Shown piece after piece: positions 57,391 to 64,000 of a stretch of 64,000 nucleotides of DNA; position 1 is the stretch's first letter, and the number at the start of each line of letters is the position of its first letter. Both the position numbers and the translations under genes were made by a program. The DNA is from Meghimatium bilineatum (taxonomy: Eukaryota; Mollusca; Gastropoda; Stylommatophora; Philomycidae): assembly GCA_034231615.1 (NCBI GenBank), contig CM067304.1, positions 18,404,444 through 18,468,443 on the forward strand. Direction: 5' to 3'. The notes beneath the pieces were generated by a model. It worked only from the letters and a program-made list of their open reading frames with translations, did no database searches and was not told the origin of the DNA.

Positions 57391-57694
57391 TATATGGGTG
57401 ATACCTTGAATCTGAGTAATGAATGCATATATTCTTAGAATTTCTCTGAGGAAACTGTGAGGAGAAAGTATGTCCTCGGGAAAGATCTGAAGATCACGTA
57501 ATCAACATCTGACTGGGACTTTCAGTCTGCATGAGTCGCATGCACCAAATGACACCAGCAATGAATATTGTAGATTTCTTCCGGTCTAAATTATCAACCA
57601 TTTGACAAGACAACAGAATTCAAGAACAACAGAATAGAGGCCACAACATTCAAACAATAAAAATGTAGTATTCAAATAACACATAATCACGCGT

Positions 57695-57740
57695 ACGAAA
57701 CGGAAGTTTCAACCAAATGGCGTTTATCAAACATGCATAG
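57695..57740 (-). ncRNA. Hammerhead-like motif, Penelope-type, decayed
   Basis: The minus strand reads gtttgataaacgccatttgg then ttgaaacttccg (57732-57701). It has the order TGATAA, stem, GAAAC as at 52829-52798. CTGATGA is degraded to TTGATAA, so activity is unlikely. Confidence 0.4.
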
Positions 57741-57834
57741 AGGTTTGTATGTTTGTTTATTGATTTTAAAATTTACATCGCAACATTGCGACTGCATACA
57801 CTCACAAGCTTTTTTGATAAGGCTGGCGAGGCTC

Positions 57835-58225
57835 AAGTACAGTATAGTTCTCCACTGTGACCTTTGCTCTAGTTTCGAGGTGTTAGCTGACCTTTGTTGT
57901 GTGATTTGGCAAGCTTACGGGTAAGTACTTACAGTAAGGTTAGGATTAGAAATAATATTTCTAATGTGTGGGCGTACCTCGCTCCGTGTGTAGCGGGCAG
58001 AAATACTGATCGCTAACCACAAATAATAGGAAATTGTAAAAAATGTGCAGGAAAACAGATTATACATAAATTCGTCTGTGTCTAGATTTGAACTGTGCGA
58101 TTGTCGGATGTGACGTCACGGCAGCCATTATTTTGATTGGTGTTACACTGGAATCCATGACGTTGGATAGTTAAAATTGTCAACAGTGTGCTATTTATAG
58201 CACAGTGGAGAACTAATCTGTACTT
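57835..58225. mobile_element. MITE with 24-bp terminal inverted repeats
   Basis: Left end 57836-57859 (agtacagtatagttctccac then tgtg) and right end 58201-58224 are inverted copies matching at about 22 of 24 bases. No coding sequence. No clear target duplication was seen, so the superfamily is not assigned. Inside, 58110-58141 holds TGACGTCA, GCAGCCATT and GATTGG. Confidence 0.75.
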
Positions 58226-58268
58226 TTACCCAAATATTGACAATATACAACAGCTTTACGAGTATACA

Positions 58269-58950
58269 TATACTAGATTTTACGACATCCAACGACAACA
58301 TAGAAATTCAAAATGTTCCATTATTAAAAGTCAACAATTTTACATATTTAGGCACCAATCTAGCATTGGATGGAGACTCATCAAAAGAAATTTTACACCG
58401 TATTGCCCTTGCAGCGGGTGCTTTCAATAAACTACGCAACATATGGACGTCAAACACACTAAGAAACACCACAAAACTCAAGTTGTTTAACTCCAACATC
58501 ATCCCTATTCTATCATATGGGTGCGAAAGTTGGAAAGCCACAAAAGCCACAGATAAAAAACTCGACTCCTTTGAAAACAAATGCCTACGTACCATTCTGA
58601 ACGTTAAGTGGAGTGACTTTAAATCTAACACTACTATAACAGAGGAAAGCAAACAAACCTATATATCTTCCTTCATTAGACAAAGGCGTTGGACTTACAT
58701 CGGCCATGTTCTCAGAATGAACAGCCTAAGAATTCCCCAGCAATCACTATATTGGGTGCCACCTGGAGTAAGAAGAAGAGGGAGACCTAGAGAAACTCTA
58801 CGAAGAACCATTAATAGAGAAGGCATGTCAATGAACCTAAACGACACGCAACAATTGAAAGACCTGGCAACACAAAGACAGAAATGGATAGCTATGGTTT
58901 CTGCCCTATGCGCCGCCTATGGCCCTGGAGGAACATAATATAACATAACA
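58269..58950 (+). pseudogene. L-B LINE 3' fragment with intact tail frame and 12-bp target duplication
   Basis: About 220 open codons: NFTYLGTNLALDGDSSKEIL, NSNIIPILSYGCESWKATK, NKCLRTILNVKWSDFKSNTT, RRWTYIGHVLRMNSLRIPQQ and RRGRPRETLRRTINREG, ending CAAYGPGGT. It is the post-RT region (DUF6451-like, from memory) of a non-LTR element, 5'-truncated. The tail is (AACAT)n. Flanks tacgagtataca at 58257-58268 and 58951-58962 are identical, so this is a fairly recent insertion. Confidence 0.93.
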
Positions 58951-59097
58951 TACGAGTATACAACCAAACTGGAACCTCTCAAATGATAAAAATAGATGTG
59001 AGATATCCAGATATTGCTGTTGATCTTGGATATCCGGAGCCGTGTTATGAATATCCGGATTGTGTACTTTCAACAGATGTGTTCTCCGTGTACAGTG

Positions 59098-60095
59098 AAA
59101 ACATACTGTGAGCAATTGATAATATTCCCGGAATATCAGTAGGATGGACATAATGTAAATAACTTAAAATATTCAGATAATACTGTTATGATTGACAAAA
59201 GTGGAAAAGATCTACAAGAACTAAACAACACAATAGTCGCAGAAAGCAAAGAGACATGCGTTTTCTTAAATAACAAGCAAATATAAGTGATGGTTCTTTG
59301 AAAGAAACAAAATTCCCCCAGCCTGCAAGATCAAAGTGAATGACTAAATACTTTAACAGTTCACTAATTAAAATATCTAGGAACAACGGATGTGTCGGGC
59401 CATTGTGGAAAATAAAACGGCGATACAACCTATTTCTATTCTCTGAACTACATCTGCTGGAAATCTAATAGGATCATTGTCCTAATATACGAAAGATCCC
59501 GCGGGAGTTTGAGAATGAACGCTGAAGAACAAGAAGAGAAACAACAATGACATCGGATGGAAGAAGTTCAAAAGAGATAAGAAACAGAATAGAGCAGACA
59601 AAGGCAGTATTCATAAAAATGAAGAATACACTGTGTAACATATGTCCAGGTGAATAGAGGTAATGAAGACAGATCTTCATAGCTACAAAACACCGATTCT
59701 AACGTACAGATGCGAATCTTGGACACTAAATAAACAGGATTGTGGAATAATAGAGGCATTAGAGATGTTCTTCTATAGAAGAATGCTGAGAGTACCATGG
59801 ACAGATAGAAAGACTAATGAAGACGTGCCGAGAGAGTCAAATGCTAGGCTGGTGTTACTTAATGATATCAGGAAGAGAAAGTCTTCATTTTTCGGACACT
59901 TTGTGAGGCAATAATATCTGGTGAACATGGTTGCAACATGCAAAGTAGAAGGCAAGAGAGATCAAGGATGCAAGGTGAGAAAATCTGACTTTGGGGCACG
60001 GCCAACATCGATCCTGATAAAATATTCTGGAAATATAGAGCTGTGGAGATTTATGATTGACTACGCCAGTCGGCACTGCACCGAATGATAATGAT
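59098..60095 (+). pseudogene. L-R (RTE) 3' fragment with S1 insertion
   Basis: Reads IPGISVG then NNLKYSDNTVMIDKS (motif C is YSDN), ESKETCVFLNN, KYLGTT, then the S1 insertion, then SDGRSSKEIRNRIEQTKAVF, CESWTLNKQDCGIIEALEMF, YRRMLRVPWTDRKTNEDV and FFGHFVRQ. It ends gactacgccagtcggcactg, the complement of the L-R 3' end. Stops and frameshifts are present. Confidence 0.88.
59396..59540 (+). mobile_element. S1 SINE-like repeat inside L-R copy
   Basis: ggatgtgtcgggccattgtg to gggagtttgagaatgaacgc, then tgaagaacaagaag. The host sequence aacaac occurs on both sides, and joining the sides restores KYLGTT-x-TSDGRSSKE, so the insertion site is well defined. Confidence 0.87.
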
Positions 60096-60924
60096 TCTGT
60101 GTTGAGGTTTCGTTTAGATGTCTCCGTTGTTTTGTTGTTGTTGATTTTTTTTTTCAAATTCCTTGGACAGAGTTGACATCAAATGATGAGTGTTAGAAGA
60201 GTACACATCAGTTAAGTTAGAAATACAAAGAAGAGACCTCGCAATAACCAGACAGGACCTGGACTAGAATTCACAGGGAAATTAGAGAATTTGGAGACCA
60301 AGTAATACGTGAAGAAGAACAGTTGAAGAAAGTATATGAATTGAAACCTCGTGGGCACCGGTGAAGAGGGCAGAGCAGAACAGAATTCGTTGGAGAATGA
60401 CATTTGCAGTGTTATACTCCACGTGGAAAAGAAAGGAAATAGATAGACATGATGATAGTGTCGATCTTGCAAGATCTTCATGCCATTCACCAGAACTACA
60501 TACCCAGTTTTCTCTGGGACAGAACGAATGTTCCGAAGTGCATTCCTCATCTAAGTCCAACCTTGCCATATCTTACAGTCCATTGAGGTTTGGACAACAT
60601 TGAATCCTGTGTTTAGAAACTGTCCCAAATTACCCCAAAAATGTGTTTATCAACTGTGACTCTTATCCCTTATTACTGACGTAATTTTGGTACGCCCACT
60701 TATTATTTTGTATTGCTGTTTTTTTTTTCAAATGTACATTAAGTTTTGTGGGCCACCTCATTCTAGTACAGGCTGCCCTGCTGTCTGCGCTGGTCAGTTC
60801 TAAGTGGAGCTATAATGATCTGTTGTTGCCTTTGAAGACATAGTATGCCTGTTTCTGAATCACTATCCATATCTTTTCTTCTCTGGATATACCAGCTTTC
60901 CTTATTCCCGTCGGTTGTAGGGCA

Positions 60925-61135
60925 TGAAAAGGAAGTAAAGAATAGTAACACTGTTAACTGCTACGAACATCGTATACAGAGAACTTGTGAGATTTTGGGG
61001 GTGAATGTTGATTTCCAATCCCATAAGTGGTCACGTGACCCAGAAGTCATGCTAAAGTCGGATGTGTTTTGCCGAAAGGAGTAGATATAGATACTGCAGC
61101 TAATATGTAAACTATGATACACTATATTTCAAAAA
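60925..61135 (+). mobile_element. Diverged S2 SINE-like repeat
   Basis: gcatgaaaaggaagtaaaga, then ccagaagtcatgctaaagtc and gatgtgttttgccgaaagga; truncated before the GAA tail. 60100-60920 and 61140-61825 show nothing I recognise. Confidence 0.72.
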
Positions 61136-61829
61136 AAGGTTGCTCATCGAAGCCAGCTCACTCCACTTGACTAGGAGAAGGGAAGATGACGTCAAACCAA
61201 CAGTGACTGGAAAATAAGACCGGTCACTCTATCCCTTAGAGTGTCCAGAAACACAGCTGCTAAAGACAACAATACTAGGACAAGAGATGTACCAGTTACA
61301 ATGGTGCCATGCAACTCACTAAAAAAAACTGTCAAAAATGTATTTTTCCAGTTAGGGAGTTACAGGGATGTTTCGATTGGCATGTGTCATAAAGGCTGCA
61401 TGACCTTGCTGTCGCCACATCAAGTTCATGGTGAGTGGTTCAACTCTGACAGAAAAGACATCCCAGTCCTTACCGGTGATCCATCTCTGGACCTCGGGGG
61501 TGAAAGCTCTAACCTTTCGGGCATGCGCCACAATAAAAACGTATTATGCAAAAAAGGCAGTACACTAAACTAGTTGAAAACGAAGAACAAGTCCACAGAG
61601 ATGGGCATTCACATAAAGTTGTATTCAAGTATTGGGGAGCTTTTAAATACATCAGAATTCATCAAGTACACTAGACTTGCTGTGCAGACATGTTAACCAT
61701 CAAACTACCTTAGGGTCTTAAGTGTCTAATTTCACTGTTTCCAGTTTATTGAAACTAGTTTGGATAAGGGCTTATGTTTGATATTTTATGAATTTCTGAC
61801 AAATATATTTTCAAGCAACATGCCAAATG

Positions 61830-62078
61830 TTGTATCATAAGCTATAACAGTTGCTATCAGTGGGGTCCAAACGGATATGTTATATCTTAAGCTATAGCAC
61901 TTGCTATCAGTGGGGTCCAAACGGATATGTTATATCTTAAGCTATAGCACTTGCTATCAGTAGGGTCTAAACAGATATGTTATATCTTAAGCTATAGCAC
62001 TTGCTATCAGTGGGGTCCAAACGGATATTTTATATCATAAACTATAGCACTTGTTATCAGTGGGGTCCAAACGGATTC
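61830..62078. repeat. 50-bp minisatellite
   Basis: Five units with cores gctatagcacttgctatcag and tggggtccaaacggatat. Confidence 0.95.
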
Positions 62079-62279
62079 CATTGTATTTCATATAGACATG
62101 TAGCACACTTTGACCGTTAAACAATTTTAAACTTGATTACGACAAAATCATTGACAGAAGACATAATGAAACGGACAAACCAGGATGAAATTTTACAATG
62201 GAAAATTTTACTTTAACTTTTGTTTTTGGCTGGTGTGTATAAATAAAAACACGAAACCATTGGTCAACTTTAGAATAAG

Positions 62280-62985
62280 GAACAAAACGTGCAATATTTT
62301 CAAAGGTAGTGCAATGAAACAGAATCACTGAAATTTCTAGATGTCTCCGATTTGATAATGTTAAATAAAGACGACAACGTGAAAGAAGACATAAATTTGA
62401 GCTAACAAAGCAAGTGTTCAATAAGTGGGTGAAAAATGTATAGGATTGCTATGTTCAGTCATGGAATATAACAGATGATGAGTAACTTGTTACCTTTAGC
62501 GGACGATGTTCTTTCAAGCAATACATTCTCTCAAAACTTGGTAAATATGTGGCATAAAATTATGATGCTTTTGCGACTGTGATACTTCCAATGTTTTCAA
62601 TATGCAAGTTTACACCAGCAGAGAACCTGGACAATCACAAGAAAATAACCAAGGAGAAAGAGCTACACTGGACATGGTGAAAGACTTGGAAAATAGCGGA
62701 CTGAATATTACATGTGACAACTTCTTTACAAGCATGAGGTTGGGACATATATCGAAGGAAAGAAAACTTGCAATCTTATGAACAATAAGAAAAAACAGAG
62801 TTGAACTTCCCAAATGAGTCAATTTCAGTACAAGATCCTGTTCAATTTTCTAGAAAGTTTGCTTCCACTGATGATGCTTCACTGACATCCTATTGTGCGA
62901 AGAAAGGAAAATTAGTTGTACTTCTTAATACAATAGTATTGTATTCATTTCTACTTGTGGTATTTTTATATTTGTATGTTATGTA
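62280..62985 (+). pseudogene. piggyBac-type transposase remnant
   Basis: Broken frames give TEISRCLRFDN, RCSFKQYIL with SKLGKY, then MQVYTSREPGQSQENNQGER, ATLDMVKDLENSGLNITCDN, FFTSMRLGHISKERKLAI, TIRKNRVELPK and PVQFSRKFASTDDASLTSYC. The C-D-N-F-F-T-S block and the I-R-K-N-x-x-E-L-P block are hallmarks of the piggyBac transposase core (the first contains one of its catalytic Asp residues). Several stops and frameshifts make it a fossil. The N-terminal part and the TTAA-flanked ends were not identified. Confidence 0.87.
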
Positions 62986-63060
62986 CGTATCTTGAAAAAG
63001 GCCTTTTGGTCCAAAACGTCGATTATGTCATGTGTATTGTCATTTGTATGATTATATTCT
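62985..63060 (+). ncRNA. Hammerhead-like motif, Penelope-type, decayed
   Basis: cttgaaaaaggccttttggt then ccaaaacgtcgatt follows the layout of the motif at 52480, but CTGATGA reads CTTGAAA and GAAA reads AAAA. The downstream text (tgtgttttgttttgttgttt) also resembles that after 52520. 63061-63784 shows nothing recognisable. Confidence 0.35.
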
Positions 63061-63784
63061 GTGTTTTGTTTTGTTGTTTATACCATATTAATTCATGTAG
63101 ACATCCGTCAGTGATAGTGTGTTAGTCGTCATCCAGTAGAACTCCATTACCTGTCTTCTACGTGAGTATTATTTTCAATTATGTTCTACTAGCAGTACTA
63201 CCTTCTATTTATTAATACAATGAATGATGAACCAGATATGGATGAAGAGGCTGAGGTAAAAAAAAACCATTGATGATCATTGACTACAATCACACGTAGG
63301 GTGGAGTGGACACGAAAGATTAAATGCTGCATTATTATTCAGCTAAACGTAAGACAAACAGATGACCTGTGGTCATTTTTCTACAACATGTTAGATTGTT
63401 TCTTCCATTAGTAAAGATGTTCTGCGCATGTACTTCAACTCATAATAGAAGAATGTCAAGTCACATAAACGTCGACTGTTTCTGATTCATCTTGCAGAAT
63501 TACTTATTTAAATGGCCGGGCATGTCAACCCGGCAACCTTCCATTTAAACTAGCATTGAATATGAATCCTTGTGAATCTAAAAAACGAAGTCGCTGTCAT
63601 CTTTGCACACAAAAGATTAGCATAAATGTACAAATGCTTGTGGTATTTGCAATAAATTTGTTTGTGACCAACTTAAGAAAATTACATGTGACAGCTGCAA
63701 TGTGCAACTTTCAAGATTCAATGCTGAACTTATACGTACAAGTAAAATATTTAACCATTTCTTTATCTAAATACACTGTCATCA

Positions 63785-64000
63785 TCACCAGGCTGGCGTA
63801 GGCGGTCATGGCTCTCCACAGCTCTCTGTCCACAGTATTATGTATCAAGTTCGTTGTTGTTTCCTTGCCGTGCCAGGCTGTCAAACTGTCTAATATTTTC
63901 TCACATTGTCGCCCTCTGCTTCTGTTGCCTTCAATTTTGCATGTTGTGACTATGATCTCTAAACCTGCCTCTCTCATGAAGTGGCAAAAAAAAAAGAGAT
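63785..64000 (-). pseudogene. L-R (RTE) 3' end, running off the window
   Basis: caggctggcgtaggcggtca, tgccgtgccaggctgtcaaa and tctctcatgaagtggc match the L-R end at 54355-54590. The minus strand reads EAGLEIIVTTCKIEGNRSRG with RQCEKI. The element continues past 64000. Confidence 0.87.

Overview
This is animal nuclear DNA, AT-rich, with intron-split coding sequence, many 3'-end fragments of non-LTR retrotransposons, SINE-like repeats, MITEs and very dense minisatellites. No bacterial operons or phage genes are seen. The mix of RTE-type LINE tails, Penelope-type remnants and an invertebrate-style membrane carbonic anhydrase suggests a marine invertebrate, most likely a mollusc (perhaps a gastropod). 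The phylum is an inference; the sequence does not prove it.

The one convincing host gene is an alpha-carbonic anhydrase on the minus strand. Seven coding exons run from 23202 down to the stop at 1681. All splice sites are GT-AG and all phases fit. Joined, they give 295 residues from the conserved W-S-Y start to a hydrophobic C-terminal tail. The protein has the three zinc histidines, the proton-shuttle histidine, the gatekeeper Glu/Thr pair and the extracellular disulfide cysteines. Only the 5' exon with the signal peptide was not found. It should lie above 23202 on the minus strand, inside or beyond this window.

The rest is repeats. (1) At least eight kinds of non-LTR retrotransposon fragment (called L-A to L-H here), plus a nearly full-length but broken RTE element at 54.4-57.3 kb (L-R) and a Jockey/CR1-like element at 11.7-14.1 kb. 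Several truncated copies have perfect 10-14 bp target-site duplications, so their ends are exact. (2) Two SINE-like families: S1 (about 165 bp) and S2 (about 270 bp). They share a 3' end leading into (GAA)n. (3) A roughly 520-bp repeat (R520) that carries different 3' tails in different copies. (4) A Penelope-like element remnant and four hammerhead-like motifs. (5) hAT-type MITEs, a MITE of unknown family and a decayed piggyBac transposase. (6) About thirty minisatellite or microsatellite arrays, including one with eleven perfect TGACGTCA palindromes.

Layout: 0-23.2 kb is the carbonic anhydrase gene, its introns filled with repeats. 23.3-38 kb is mostly minisatellites with scattered SINEs. 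38-47.5 kb is trinucleotide arrays, LINE tails and R520. 48-60 kb is nested retroelements. 60-64 kb holds a SINE, a 50-bp array, the piggyBac fossil and the end of another RTE copy. Apart from the carbonic anhydrase, every protein-like segment I recognise comes from a mobile element; most other long open frames are translations of tandem repeats.
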